Assembly (NCBI RefSeq): GCF_020509005.1 | Contig: NC_063020.1 | Span: 992,001-1,056,000, forward strand | DNA: 64,000 nt | Origin: Fulvia fulva | Lineage: Eukaryota > Ascomycota > Dothideomycetes > Mycosphaerellales > Mycosphaerellaceae | Reading direction: 5' to 3' | Shown: positions 34,781 through 46,802 of the stretch, piece by piece | How positions within the stretch are numbered: position 1 is the stretch's first letter | How the letters are laid out: every line of letters begins with the position of its first letter | The notes under the pieces: generated by a model | What the model was told of the DNA's origin: nothing | The model's database searches: none | The model's input: the letters and a program-made list of their open reading frames with translations, nothing else | Program-made: the position numbers and the translations under genes

Positions 34781-37003
34781 ATGGACAGCCAAGGTGGCTC
34801 GTCCGCCAATAACAGCAGCGACTTTGTAGGTCAATGCCACAGGCGTGTGCTGCGCGCCATTGGCAAACAGTTGCTAATGCGCTCCAGGTTCGCAAGCTGT
34901 ACAAGATGTTGGAGAACCCGCAAGACGAAAGTGTAGTACGGTGGGGAAACGAGGGCGACAGCTTCGTGGTGTTGGAGAATGAGAAGTTTACCAAGCACAT
35001 TCTGCCGGTACGGACTGCATTGGGCTGGCATAGAGATGCGCTGCGCTTGTGTCGCTTCGTGCCTTGGGGCTGATATTGTCTGCAGAAACACTTCAAGCAC
35101 TCGAACTTTGCCAGCTTCGTTCGCCAGCTGAACAAGTACGACTTTCACAAAGTACGGCATAACAATGAAGAAGGAGGGACGTCGCCGTATGGCCTTGGAG
35201 TGCGTATCGCTTAGAATGTCCTCAGGCCGAGAGAGGAATGTGCTCACACGATCACAGGCATGGGAGTTCAAGCACCCCGATTTCAAGATGAACAACAAAG
35301 ATGCCCTCGACAACATCCGGCGAAAAGCGCCAGCTCCTCGAAAAGCGAATGCGATTACAGATGAGATGGTTCCGACCCAGCAGATGGATCTGGTCAACAC
35401 ACAGCTGGTCGCAACACAGCAACAACTACAACAGCTTCAGGAGAGATACAACGAGCTCAATATGCACCATTCAATGCTGCTACAGGAGCTGATCGGAGTG
35501 CAAAAGACGGTGGTCAATCATGAGCACGTGATGCAATACGTCATGAACTTCTTGAACACAGTGGATGCGCAGCGAAGGCGTGAAAGCAAGGTCCTCACCA
35601 ACAGCAACCCATTCGCACAAACGAGCAATACCCAAGCGAATGGCACAACCACGCCCGGGTCACAAGCGACCTCCGTACCACCGATCGATGAGGATGCGCC
35701 AGCCTCACCCCTTCAGCATGCCTCGAAGCTTTTGAACGAGGTCAATGCAGACCACTTACTGAACACGCGGAATCTGGAACAGATGAACGAAGCACAGCTG
35801 CGGTCGAATCATGCCCTGACGACACCACCACCAGATCTGGCACGCAACGGTACACGATCATCCAGTAGAGGTGCACATCCACATTCGGCAGCATCATCGA
35901 GCTCGGCTGGCGGATACGATCTGGACACTCTGGTATATCCCATCGGACATACACAAGGTATCGACCCTATGTACAGCGAGCATGTCAACAACATTCCTTA
36001 TCCTATGCCTTCGAAAGGACCAGATGGCAGCTTCCAACCACCGCCAGTACCCGAAGTACGGAAGAAGAGCACACAGGTCGATCCTGGCTGGATCAGGCAG
36101 CCACAGATCCTCCTCGTTGAAGATGACCAGACTTGCAGACGCATTGGCGGGAAGTTCTTGTACGCTTTCCACTGCTCTATCGACAGTGCTGTAGGTGAAT
36201 CCACATTTCTGAAACACGCACCATATGGCTGACACGAGGTAGCTTGACGGTTTAGAGGCTGTGAACAAACTCAATTCAGGCGCCAAGTATGATCTCGTCC
36301 TTATGGACATCATTATGCCTAACCTGGATGGTGTCTCTGCCACACATCTTGTTCGGCAATTCGACAACACAACACCCATCATCGCCATGACCTCCAACAT
36401 TCGGAGTGACGATATCTCTATGTACTTCCAGCACGGTAAGCTAAAAGTGAGCAAAATCTACTTCCACCATGCTAACGTCAAGCAGGCATGAACGATGTCT
36501 TACCCAAGCCATTTACAAAGGAGGGCTTGCTCAGCATGTTGGAGAAGCATCTATCACATCTCAAGAAACAACCGGGTTCTCTCGAGATCATGCCTCCGCC
36601 ACTGAACTCCGCCAAGAGAAGTCTGAAAAGTGAAGATTCGCCCGCGACATCGCCTGCCACTGGTAGTAATTGGAACTCACCTAATCAACTCACGGCCGGT
36701 TCTCCAGCAGGGAGTGGCATTGGCGAAGAGAACTACATTCCGGCCGCGCCATATGGTCAACCTGCCATGCAACACGGCCCGCCACCACACATCTACGCAA
36801 CAGCGCCTCCAGGTGCTCTGGCAATGCCTCCACGGCCCGGCCAGCCCATGGTACAAGGGCTTCCGCCTCGGCGAGACATCTCGCAGATCTCTGGTGGACC
36901 TGAGCTGGCGCAAGATGCGAAACGGCCAATGTACGCCCCTCCTCCACCTGGCATGATGGGACAGCCGCTACAACATCCAATGCAGCGGCCACCTGGGCGA
37001 TGA
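34781..37003 (+). CDS. SKN7: Response regulator transcription factor SKN7
   Basis: Six exons: 34781-34825, 34888-35007, 35086-35199, 35258-36190, 36243-36435 and 36486-37003; 640 residues. Residues 16-105 are an HSF-type DNA-binding domain (VRKLYKMLENPQDESVVRWG, KHFKHSNFASFVRQLNKYDF). A coiled coil follows (about 125-190, QQQLQQLQERYNEL). The receiver domain begins at QILLVEDDQTC, with the phospho-acceptor Asp426 in LVLMDIIMP and the conserved Lys in PKPF. The tail is Pro/Gln-rich. In fungi SKN7 is the nuclear output of the SLN1-YPD1 phosphorelay and controls oxidative-stress and cell-wall genes. Intron 4 interrupts the receiver domain; all junctions are frame-checked. Confidence 0.96.
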
Positions 37004-37502
37004 TTTAGCGCACGTGTTTGATTGTTTTGAGAAAGATCTTTGTGCATGTACAGATGTAGATACCTCGCACTCGCATTGAGACGTTTTGGGGTGGCATGAT
37101 GTGATGGTTGTTGAGCAGGCGATGTGTTGGTCATTTATTGCGATCTGAAGAAGCATGCGTCCGCGATGGAGGGGACGCCAGACTTGCGAAGTGATCTCAT
37201 CAAACTCTGTTGGTGGGATGTGGGAAGCCGCCAGGCATTACGGCAGCGGAGCGAGGCAAGGCCATGGGCTAGAAAATGTTTCGTAGTCCAACTGTGGTAG
37301 ATCAATGGAAAGCTTCGAAACTGAATGTGGGCATGTGGTGTACTCTCAAGTGATGTGTTTGAACAGCGGGATTGTGCACGCGTGTCATAAAATTGTGCAC
37401 GTGCATATGACTCTTCCCCAACTTGCGAATTCAAGAATCTACGACAACAATATTTAATCAGTCACAACAACATCTACGCCTGCCCCAAAGTCACGTCTCA
37501 TT
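37004..37502. other. Intergenic, SKN7 to GCD6
   Basis: 3' region of SKN7 and promoter of GCD6. No other gene seen. Confidence 0.4.
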
Positions 37503-39635
37503 ATGCCTCCCAAGGGTAAGAAAGGTAACGCGAATACTAACAAGAAAGAAGAGGAACGACAAGATCCACTACAGGCCGTGCTCTTCTGCGATGCCTATGA
37601 GACACGCTTCAACCCTTTCACAATCGAACAGCCACGATGTCTACTCCCACTAGCAAATACGCCCCTCATCGAATACACTCTAGAGTTTCTGGCTAGTGTT
37701 GGTGTCGAAGAAGTCTACCTCTACTGCGGCAACCACACAGACACCGTCGAGGAGTATCTCCAGAAGTCAAAATGGACCAGCAACACTTCGCCTTTCTATC
37801 TCCAGGTGATCCGCAGCAACTCGAGATCCGTCGGCGACTGTATGCGGGATCTGATGAGTAAGGACCTCATCGTGGGCGACTTCATATCAATATATGGCGA
37901 TGTTGTGGCGAACATACCCCTCGAATCAGCCCTGGCCGCACACCGTGCCCGCAGAGAAAAGGATAAGAAAGCGATCATGACTATGGTTTTGCGTGAAGCC
38001 GGCGAAGTCCATCGCACGAAAGCACAACATCTACAGCCGACCTTCGTTCTGGACTCGGTCACTGGGAGGTGTGTACACTATGAACAGATCCGTTATGGCC
38101 AGAACGCTACACTCGATATCCCTGGCGAGGTCCTGACGGATTGTACTGAACTGGAAATCCGGGCTGATCTGATTGACTGCGGTATCGACATTTGCACACC
38201 CGAAGTGCTGGCACAATACCAGGACAACTTCGATTGGCAACTACCAAGAACTGGATTCCTACGAGGTGTGCTGAAAGACTTTGAGACATTCCAGCTTACG
38301 ATTCACACACACGTCGCAAGTGAAGGGTATGCGGCTAGGGTCCGAAATCTCCAAGCGTACAATGCAATCAGCAAGGATGTCATCTCGAGATGGGCATATC
38401 CTATAGCTCCGGACACGAACCTGGTTGCTGGCCAAAGCTTTCAGTTGTACAAGGGCAATGTGTATCGAGAAGATGGTGTAGTGCTATCGAGGTCCAGCGT
38501 CGTAGGGCCCAGAGCGGCTCTTGGGAAAGCCACGTCCGTTGGCGAGCACACCACAATCACAAACAGTGTCATCGGCAGAAGATGTGTCATCGGAAAGCGG
38601 GTCAAGATTGATGGGGCGTACATTTGGGATGATGTGTACATCGGCGACGACACAGTAATTAATACAGCAGTAATCGCGAACGAGGTCTCGGTAGGCAAGA
38701 AGTGCAATATCGAGCCCGGGGCTCTTTTGTCCTACGGCGTCAAGATTGCAGCTGGAATCACAGTCACCGGAGATCGGAGGGTCTCGAGGCTCAAACGTAA
38801 GCCCGGCCTCGGAAAGGACGACACCGTGCAAGCGCCAAATGATCCAGCGGTTGTTGGCGAGGATGGAGTTGGCTACCACGTTGAGCTCGATGAGGATGAA
38901 GAAGAAGTTGCCAAAGCTCTGTTACTGGGACTGCAGAACATGGATCTGGCCGTCGACGACATCTCCACGTTGGACTCCGATGAAAAGGACGACGACGAAG
39001 GTTCTTCATTGGGCCATGTTCGCACCAACTCGCAAAGTCGTCGAAGCGATAGTTTCGCCTCGGTCGACTCTGATGGTAGTGGCATGGGCAGCAAAGCTGC
39101 TGCGGACTTCAATAGGGAAGCAGTCAACAGCCTCTTCGATGACCTGCGGCTTGGCAGCTCGCCACATACTATGCAACTCGAGCTCAAGGCACTGAGATTA
39201 CAGAGCAATGCGACAGACAAGCAGGTCCAGAAAGCGGTAGCCACAGCTTTCAGCAAGTGGGCTGCAAACCTTGTTGAGAGCGGCAAGTCACCCAAGGACG
39301 CCGTTGCAGCACTGATACCAGGCTACAATCAGCTCATCTCATCGTGTGTGAGTACAGAGGAGGAACAGGCAGAGTTCCTCCTGTTCTTGCAGACAGATCT
39401 CACGCACCGCAACCAGGGAGAGAAGTTACTGCTGCATTTGACGACGATGATGGTACAGGAAGATTTGGTGGAAGCGGATGGCGTTGAGCAATGGTGGGAG
39501 GACCCAAGGAGTTCGGCTACTGAGCAATTACGGACTGTTAGGCAGGATACACAGAAGCTGGTGGAGTTCATTACAGCTGAGGAGGATGATGATGACGACG
39601 ATGAGAGCGAGGAGGAAGATTCTGATGATGAGTGA
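37503..39635 (+). CDS. GCD6: Translation initiation factor eIF2B subunit epsilon
   Basis: A single exon of 710 residues, the usual length. The N-terminal nucleotidyltransferase-like domain is seen in LQAVLFCDAYETRFNPFTIE, RCLLPLANTPLIEYTLEFLA and GDFISIYGDVVANIPL. Left-handed beta-helix hexapeptides follow at about 335-430 (VVGPRAALGKATSVGEHTTI, IGRRCVIGKRVKIDGAYIWD). An acidic linker and a C-terminal W2/eIF5C domain (about 530-690) end in an acidic tail (DDDDDESEEEDSDDE). Epsilon is the catalytic subunit of the guanine-nucleotide exchange factor for eIF2; the acidic-aromatic W2 domain does the exchange. Cytosolic. Translation control by this factor underlies the Gcn4/CpcA response. Confidence 0.97.
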   Translation: MPPKGKKGNANTNKKEEERQDPLQAVLFCDAYETRFNPFTIEQPRCLLPLANTPLIEYTLEFLASVGVEEVYLYCGNHTDTVEEYLQKSKWTSNTSPFYLQVIRSNSRSVGDCMRDLMSKDLIVGDFISIYGDVVANIPLESALAAHRARREKDKKAIMTMVLREAGEVHRTKAQHLQPTFVLDSVTGRCVHYEQIRYGQNATLDIPGEVLTDCTELEIRADLIDCGIDICTPEVLAQYQDNFDWQLPRTGFLRGVLKDFETFQLTIHTHVASEGYAARVRNLQAYNAISKDVISRWAYPIAPDTNLVAGQSFQLYKGNVYREDGVVLSRSSVVGPRAALGKATSVGEHTTITNSVIGRRCVIGKRVKIDGAYIWDDVYIGDDTVINTAVIANEVSVGKKCNIEPGALLSYGVKIAAGITVTGDRRVSRLKRKPGLGKDDTVQAPNDPAVVGEDGVGYHVELDEDEEEVAKALLLGLQNMDLAVDDISTLDSDEKDDDEGSSLGHVRTNSQSRRSDSFASVDSDGSGMGSKAAADFNREAVNSLFDDLRLGSSPHTMQLELKALRLQSNATDKQVQKAVATAFSKWAANLVESGKSPKDAVAALIPGYNQLISSCVSTEEEQAEFLLFLQTDLTHRNQGEKLLLHLTTMMVQEDLVEADGVEQWWEDPRSSATEQLRTVRQDTQKLVEFITAEEDDDDDDESEEEDSDDE

Positions 39636-40452
39636 TGTTTTTAAGTGCGTGGCCGAGTTCGAGTGGGCTTTCAGCATGCTATCAGTACTGCAAGATGTGT
39701 GACTACGTCCTAGATGTGGTACCTCGAGTGGTGCATTCACTATTTGGTAGCTCGCTCCTCATCTGGCAAGCCACTTCCGTATCTGGCTTGTTGTGGCACG
39801 CTCCTGTCTCCGCTCGAGCTCGAGCTTCCTGACAAGCTTGTTGGTGAATAAAGTCCTGATTGTATGCCTACACACCTATATGCTGCCATTCACTCAGAGT
39901 AGTGCTCACATGTTCGAGATTGCCCTACGCTCCAACTAGATCCGGGCGGCGTCTTTGTGGCCATTCACCGTTGGAATCTGCGTGACGCTTTCGGAAGCTT
40001 GAGCCGTGCCTAGCGCCGTTGCCTTACATCAGCGCAACCCTCACCATCAAGTCGTTTCCACCTCGATTCGTCGCCTTACAACAAACCACGTCTGCCTCGC
40101 ACCTGTGACTCGTGCATACACAGGCTGCTACCGACCACCGCCACCTGTCCAGTCAACGCCGTCTGTACGCACCCCAAACAGCACCGCCACGCTCGCGACT
40201 CCAAAGCCGGTTGCTTCGTCATAAGGCGAGGCAACCGCAGCATCACCCACCACCACGTCTCAGTCCACGCGCAAGAGGAAGCTAGACATTACTATCGCCG
40301 CCGATACCCTCGCCGCCACCACCGCCACCCCGTCCACCAAGTCCGAGCCCCAGCGGAAGGCCAGCAAGACATCGCACCACAAGGACAAGGAAGGCGTGCT
40401 TGTGGACGCCGCACTGCCGGCGACCCCACAGACACTCGCATCCGATAAGCAA
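39636..40452. other. Intergenic with an open frame leading into the RBR gene
   Basis: The first part is the GCD6 3' region. From 40225 to 40452 the frame of the RBR gene is open without an ATG and has protein-like composition (STRKRKLDITIAADTLA, KSEPQRKASKTSHHKDKEG). It may be a spliced or non-ATG N-terminal extension, or chance. Confidence 0.4.
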
Positions 40453-42142
40453 ATGGACTCCGACGACGACTTCAACAGCATCGCCTCCTCGCAGGACCTC
40501 GAGCTGAACGACGCCGACAGCAGCGTCGATTTCGGTGCAGCAGGTGAGCACATCGTCACATGGTCACGCCCAAACCGCATGCGAGACATGTTTCACTAAC
40601 TGCTTATGTGACCCTAGACTCGGACATCGACATCGAGGACTTCCAGGACGACGATGTTGCCTTTGACACCAAGGGCGCGGACTTGAAGCCGCAGAACCGC
40701 CATTTCGAGGTCGACCATACGGTCTACAGCCCGCAGGACATCCAGGCGCAGCAAGACCGGCAGGTGGAAGAGGTCGCGAATCTACTCGAGCAGCCACACG
40801 AAGCTACCGCAATCTTGCTACGGTATGGGAAATGGAACAAAGAGCGTCTGATCGAGCAGTACATGGACAACCAAGAAGAAGTGCTTGACAAAGCCGGATT
40901 GGGACAGGAGGTAAGGTCACATCCACCACGGATCGACACGATTGATGGCTTTGCCTGCGACATCTGTTGTGAAGATGAGTCGGGACTCGAGAGCTTCGCC
41001 ATGAGGTGTGGACATCGCTTCTGCGTGAACTGCTATCGACAGTACCTCACGCAGAAGATTCGGGAAGAGGGCGAGGCGGCGCGGATTAAGTGCCCTGGCG
41101 ATGGCTGCAGTAATGTTGTGGATGCCAAATCGCTGGAGCTGTTGATACCGTCCGACCTCACCGACCGCTACCACGAACTCCTCATGCGGACCTACGTTGA
41201 TGACAAGGACAACCTGAAATGGTGTCCGGCCCCAGAGTGCGTCTATGCGATCGAGTGTGGTGTGAAGAAGCGAGACCTGAATAAGGTGGTGCCCACTGTG
41301 CACTGCGACTGCAAGCACGCTTTCTGCTTTGGCTGCACACTTGCGGATCATCAGCCATGCCCTTGTGGACTAGTCAAGAAGTGGTTGAAGAAGTGCGAGG
41401 ACGACAGCGAGACAGCGAACTGGATATCGGCGAACACCAAAGAATGCCCCAAGTGTAACTCGACAATCGAGAAGAATGGCGGTTGCAACCACATGACTTG
41501 TCGAAAGTGCCGAAACGAGTTCTGCTGGATGTGCATGGGCGTGTGGTCGGAGCATGGGACAAGTTGGTACAACTGCAACAGGTTCGAAGAGAAGAGTGGA
41601 CACGATGCGAGAGATGCTCAGGCTAGGAGCCGACAATCTCTGGAGCGCTACCTCCATTACTACAATCGTTACGCGAACCACGAGCAGTCTGCCAAGCTCG
41701 ACAAGGACATCTACCACAAGACTGAGAAGAAGATGCAGCTGCTCCAAAATCAATCAGGTCTGTCATGGATTGAGGTCCAGTACCTCGAAGAAGCGTCGAA
41801 AGCGCTTCAGGAGTGCCGACGAACCTTGAAATGGACGTATGCTTTTGCGTACTACTTGGCACGGAACAACCAGACGGAGATCTTCGAGGACAACCAGAAG
41901 GACTTGGAAATGGCAGTTGAGAACCTGTCGGAGATGTTCGAGAAGCCGACTGATGCTCTGGCGAGTCTCAAGGTGGACATGATGGACAAGACGTCTTACT
42001 GCATGAAGCGTCGTATTGTACTGTTGGACGACACAGCGGAGAACTTGAAGAAAGGTGAGTCTGATAAATGACGTGCTCCAGCATGACGCGATCACTAACG
42101 TCTTCTCTAGGCAACTGGGACTTCAATGTCGACCTCGGCTAG
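40453..42142 (+). CDS. Ariadne-type RBR E3 ubiquitin ligase
   Basis: Exons 40453-40543, 40618-42054 and 42111-42142; 519 residues. Introns are 74 and 56 bp. The acidic start MDSDDDFNSIASSQDLELND is typical for fungal Ariadne homologues. A UBA-like region comes first, then RING1 from Cys144 (CDICCEDE...RCGHRFCVNCY), an IBR (KWCPAPECVYAIEC, HCDCKHAFCFGC) and RING2 (ECPKCNSTIEKNGGCNHMTC). The catalytic Cys320 lies in GGCNHM, equivalent to the thioester cysteine of human HHARI. The Ariadne domain follows (SLERYLHYYNRYANHEQS, EASKALQECRRTLKWTYAFA) and the last exon encodes only GNWDFNVDLG. It transfers ubiquitin through a Cys intermediate and in animals works with neddylated cullins. Confidence 0.95.
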
Positions 42143-45100
42143 CCGCCGCAGACTAACAGCAGAAATGATCCATCATCATCAAAATACTGGCCGCGAAGAG
42201 CGCTTGCATTTTATCGTAATCGACGGGGAGGGCGCCCTCCGCCAGTCGATTCGAACATGTTGCAGGGAACCCGCTCTCCAAGGCGGCGCGAGGTCTAACG
42301 ACTTCACTTCGTCTTCATCTTCTTCCCTCCATAACGAGCATGGCACGAGGCATTTCTTGGCGTTACATGCGGTTTTCGGAACAAACAGGAGTTCAACGGA
42401 ATGCATTATGAGGGTGGTGGCGCCAAGCGTACAGGCACAATTCATGGCTACTGGAGCCGGACAAGGAGCAGGAGTGATGGTTATGCTACCACCATAAGGC
42501 AGACGCGTTGTCTCTCTATCCATGAGGATTCTATGCAGATCTTTGCAGTGTCAAAGGCAGAACCTGCGGTAGGTATACTTACAGCTGGAAGGTTACACCA
42601 AATCCATACATAGGCACTACTAGCATCGCGTGATAATCATGGAATATAGAAGGAACGACGTCAGAGTGTAGAGGTTGAGAGCAGAATGGTTTCGTCATGT
42701 TGTAAGCACCAGTGGCGATTTGATCGCGATTGTTGCCGAGTTCGCGCGGCGTGCTAGGGGAGCATTCACTTACATGTACTGACTGTAAGTAGGGCCGATC
42801 GGTGATAGGAGAGACGTCATAGGGCGTGCATGGTTGCTGAGGATGTAGGATTCATCTTCATTATGAGAGGGAGAGGGAGAGGCTCGCATTGCCCGTTATG
42901 AGTTGAATGCCAGCACGTTGAACACCGACGTGTCAGCGTCGTCAGCGCGAGAATTCGATGTGTGGTGGCATGTGAAGAAGATCTTCATTCACTATGTGGA
43001 CCCATTACATCAGCCTAGCCCACTAGTTCTAGCGACATCGTCCCCGAGCCAAATCACGAGCCTCAGCAATCATGGAGGAAGGGGAGGGAGAACGGGAACG
43101 CGTTTGCTGTCCTGGGTACTCGGAGGAGCGATGACGGCGACCAGAGGCGGCGTGGCGCGGCATTCAGGGTCACGCGCAGGATTGTCTTGGTCTTGGTCTT
43201 GGACGTTGTCCGTTCGGTTCGCGCTTCGCGCTTCGCGCGATGGTGATGGTGATGATTACTGTCGTTGGCGTATTTGGTACACGCGTCGTGCTGCTGTCTT
43301 ATCACGCGAAGGTGTCTGGTCGACGGTGACTCTCACACCGCTAAGTTACTACAGTCTTACGGCGGGTACGTGGTGTGGTTGCAAAAGCATCTTCAATGCT
43401 ATTGTATACCAAACAGACCAGGAACGCGGTCGTCGCACTGGCGACGGGAATCATGATGCAGGAAGGTTGAAGGCAACTCCCGGCGATGCTTGGCGGTGGA
43501 TGAGGACCTGTCCCTGCATCCCGTTGCATGATGCATCAGTGCCATGTCCTCGTCGCGTTCTTGGCTTGTGGTATGGATGTGCCCTGGATACATTCCTAGT
43601 CCTCGAGTCTTTCGCCCGTGGTCCTGGTACGATGCGGTACGGGAGCATGGTGAAGCGAGAAGTGTAACGGTGGTACGTTCTGCGTGGGGAGCCATGCGAG
43701 CGCAGCGAGCCCTGGCGGCCCTGCTCCTTGGAATCATGAAAGAGCTTGAAATGATCACGGTGCCTAATGGGGTACCATCGAATGAAAGGAGAGAAGGGGA
43801 AATCCTTGTCGGATCATCATTGAAGGATGTGTTTTCTAGAAGAATGCCGCTCGATTGGAATTTCCCGCTCAATGCATGGCTTGTGGCCGGCCTCCTGGTC
43901 GAGGGGAGATTAAGCTTCTGTCATTTTGGAGGCGTGGACATGGACTCCTGGTCGAGGAAGACGAGATGGAGCAACACCAAAGGGGCCAGGATGCACGTCA
44001 GACCGCACGCTTTGAGCGTCGTCAGCATGGCCCAGGGATTGTGCACTACCTGGCGGATTACCACGTTATTGGTGGTTCGTACCAGTGTGATCTCTCTGCT
44101 TTGCCCGTAATCGAGTCGTCGAGAACAGAGTGCCGTGACACCATCGTCAGTCTGGTAGACATCTCCTCGCGATTGCTTTTCCCTCATGTCGCAGCTATAC
44201 CAGCGCCTACAGTTAGCGACTTCCCCACCGGGACATGACCAGGGATGACTCGGATGAGGGAACGTGCAACGTCCCCAGGTACCTTGTGCGTTCATACCAC
44301 TCTCTGGCTTTCCAGCAGGCAAGTCCTAGAGACAGAGCAATCGCTTCGACTCCTTGTGAAGCTTCACGAGGTGCAGCTTGCAATGTATAGCGAGGCTGAC
44401 CTAGATAGACCTGCTTGCATACGTGTTGTGAATTCATGGCAACCACCACACGGCAAATACTATTTGACGAGAGTGGGTCTAGATTGCCCATATCCGGCAA
44501 CTCTCGAGGTGCTTAGGCAACAAGATCTAACATAGCCGTGAGAGCTTCACTCTTCGAAGTTCGATCTGGATTGCTTCGAAGATAACGACTTTTATTGCCT
44601 CCCCCCCCCAAGGGGGGCTCAAAAAGCATAGGGTACGAGGTCTTGCAATTCAACCTAGAATGCTCTTTGGAAGCAACTCAATTCGAGGTCTCTGTGACCA
44701 GATAGATCAAGCTGAAGGTGATGGGTTGAGCCAGATCCGTACATGCCAAATAGCAAAGCCGTACGCGTCAAATATTATAGCATTTGCCCCACCACACGAC
44801 GTCAATAAGGCTGATGTCTGCTCAGCATGCTTGCGCAAATCATCTCGACTCAAGTTGCCTCTCGCCTAGACAATATCATGACCGGGGACGATGGAGTGCC
44901 TGAGCGGTGCTTCAGTTCCCAAGGCATCGACCATGCCTGCCTTGTATCGATGCACTGTCCGGCGCTGGCTCCGATGTAGATTCCTCGTCAGCCTTGCACG
45001 TTGTCTGTAGTACAGCAATACATTCACATGATGCGCAACTGCCGGACGAAGTCTCTGACATGCGGTGTGCGCACTGAGGGATCTCCTGCGTTGGCGAGAT

Positions 45101-46084
45101 TACGCTATCTTCCATCATTCCACAATCAGTCGAACAGGGAGATACTAATCGCTGAATATGGCATGTTGTCTTACAACTGGTTGTTTGACATCGGCCGCGT
45201 GTGTCGTGGGCTACCAATAGCGAGACGCCCGTATGTCAGCGTGTCCAGGTATATCGCAATCATTTCAGGGCCCTAGTCAACCTCGTTGGTGATCAAGTCA
45301 ATTACAACCAGGGCTTCCAGAGCACTTCTCGAAGGTCGTTCTGTGACCGCTCAGGGGACCCCGGCTTTCCAGAAGACTTCTCGGATGACCGATACCACTT
45401 TCGTCGCTCAAAGCGGTTGCCGGGCCCGACCAACCCTTCTCATCCACGCCTCAGGCGACTCACGAGACACACTCGGGGTAAGCTGCGATTGCAGCAGCCA
45501 GAGGATATACTCATATTGCGACATTGCAGCTGTGGGGACGGTTCCTCCACGCGCGAGGGCCGCGAGTGCTTCGCACAAAAGACACCCTCTCACTGTCGAC
45601 TTGCTCACACCACCCGTCCACGTTACATATCCTTGCACATGCCAGTCATCAGTCGCTGTCCTCTTGTGGCGCCCTTGATCGGATTATTGCTCCCAAGAAT
45701 GGACACCGCTCGTGCAGTGCTTAAGCCGGACCCGAATGTGACCAGGCGTTGTACACTACAGAGCTCGATGTTGAAGGAACTCATTGTTATCCGATATGCG
45801 TTAGTTGCATGTTTGGCGACGGATCGTGAAACTGAAGGGCAAAGTCGCTGCTCGATGGCCCGTCACTGTCGTGTTACGTACATGTGGATCGAGGTCGTGA
45901 GAGACCAGCATATTGACTGAAGCTGGCTCGGATGAAGTCGTGGAACGGGCAGAATCGAAGCAATAGATAGTCGGTGCAACGACTGCACCTTGCATTGAGA
46001 CCAAGACTCTGCAGTTGCAACAATCATCTTTACTACTTCCAAGCCACATCTCTTCATCTCGACTTGTGCCCAAGGGACAACATC
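42143..46084. other. 3.9-kb gene-poor stretch
   Basis: Several open frames of 60-254 codons overlap on both strands, none with a domain, codon bias or splice logic I can support. Small simple repeats occur: TCTTGG x3 at 43185-43202, an alternating CGCGCTT tract near 43220, and a C9-AA-G6 palindrome at 44601-44617. No transposon protein remnants were recognised. Confidence 0.5.
44601..44617. repeat. C9AAG6 palindromic homopolymer
   Basis: Nine C, two A, six G in direct succession, forming a potential tight hairpin in non-coding sequence. It is also a likely site of sequencing error. Confidence 0.8.
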
Positions 46085-46543
46085 ATGTCGTCCATTTGTG
46101 CCGAGATCGTACCCCATGAGGCTCCGGTTGAGCGCGACTTGGGTATCTGGATACAGCAGACTGTCGGCATCACATTGGAGGACATCATCGATGCCAGCGA
46201 CAACGACGATACGGTCAACTCAACCCGGCCGGGTAACAAGACACAGTGTATCGCCACCTCGCCACCTGGACCGGTATGCAGCCAACGGAGATCATGCTTT
46301 CGACGGGTAACACCAACCATCGACCCAAGCTGTGATGACCTAAACATCGTGGCCAACATCAACATGATCAAGATCAACACATCTCTCAGAACTTGCCCGG
46401 AACCTGCCTCGCGTCCCAGCTCGCCAACGAAGCGTCGGCGAGCGCGAGGTCCAGAACTACAGCACAGCTTACCGCCAACCCATACCACTACGAGTAGCGT
46501 GGCTATCGCGCGGATGCACAAGACTTCGAGTGTTGTGGTGTAA
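46085..46543 (+). CDS. Hypothetical protein, weakly supported
   Basis: A 152-codon frame from ATG 46085 in good context, preceded by a C/T-rich leader. The start is acidic (DIIDASDNDD) and the end is basic and Ser/Pro-rich (PASRPSSPTKRRRARGP), resembling a disordered nuclear protein. The stop lies inside a possible donor (GT followed by GTAAGG, 46541-46548). A further good intron pattern (GTAAGT...ACAACAG, about 46712-46770) lies downstream, so the real gene may have more exons that include the repeat at 46620. No family recognised. Confidence 0.35.
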   Translation: MSSICAEIVPHEAPVERDLGIWIQQTVGITLEDIIDASDNDDTVNSTRPGNKTQCIATSPPGPVCSQRRSCFRRVTPTIDPSCDDLNIVANINMIKINTSLRTCPEPASRPSSPTKRRRARGPELQHSLPPTHTTTSSVAIARMHKTSSVVV

Positions 46544-46619
46544 GGCTGGGAGGGGAAAGCGAAACTCGTCGTTGCTTCATCATGCAGCGGCTTCGGCTTG
46601 GAGAGGCAGGCGGCAGGAG

Positions 46620-46664
46620 CCAACGAAGCCAACGAAGCCAACGAAGCCAACGAAGCCAACGAAG
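46620..46664. repeat. Five perfect 9-bp tandem units CCAACGAAG
   Basis: Five uninterrupted copies. The length is a multiple of three and all frames through it stay open, giving Asn-Glu-Ala-type or Ser-Gln-Arg-type tripeptide repeats, so it could expand inside a coding exon. Confidence 0.9.
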
Positions 46665-46802
46665 GAACCATGCGTGCCATGGTTGCGACTGCAGGCACCA
46701 CTTGCGATCAGTGTAAGTACCGCGAAACGCTTCACCGCTTCATGAGTTCTCTTCGTCTTGATGACAACAGACACATTGATGATCAGCTGCGCCAACCATG
46801 TC

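Noticed and set aside
43544..44110. 188-codon frame in the gene-poor region
   Set aside because: Overlaps several other frames on both strands and its translation has no recognisable domain or codon character.
44245..44535. 96-codon frame with a protein-like C-terminal half
   Set aside because: The segment looked plausible but matches no family I know and lacks neighbouring exons.
44885..44970. tRNA-like A-box (TGCCTGAGCGG)
   Set aside because: No matching B-box (GGTTCGAATCC type) or cloverleaf follows.
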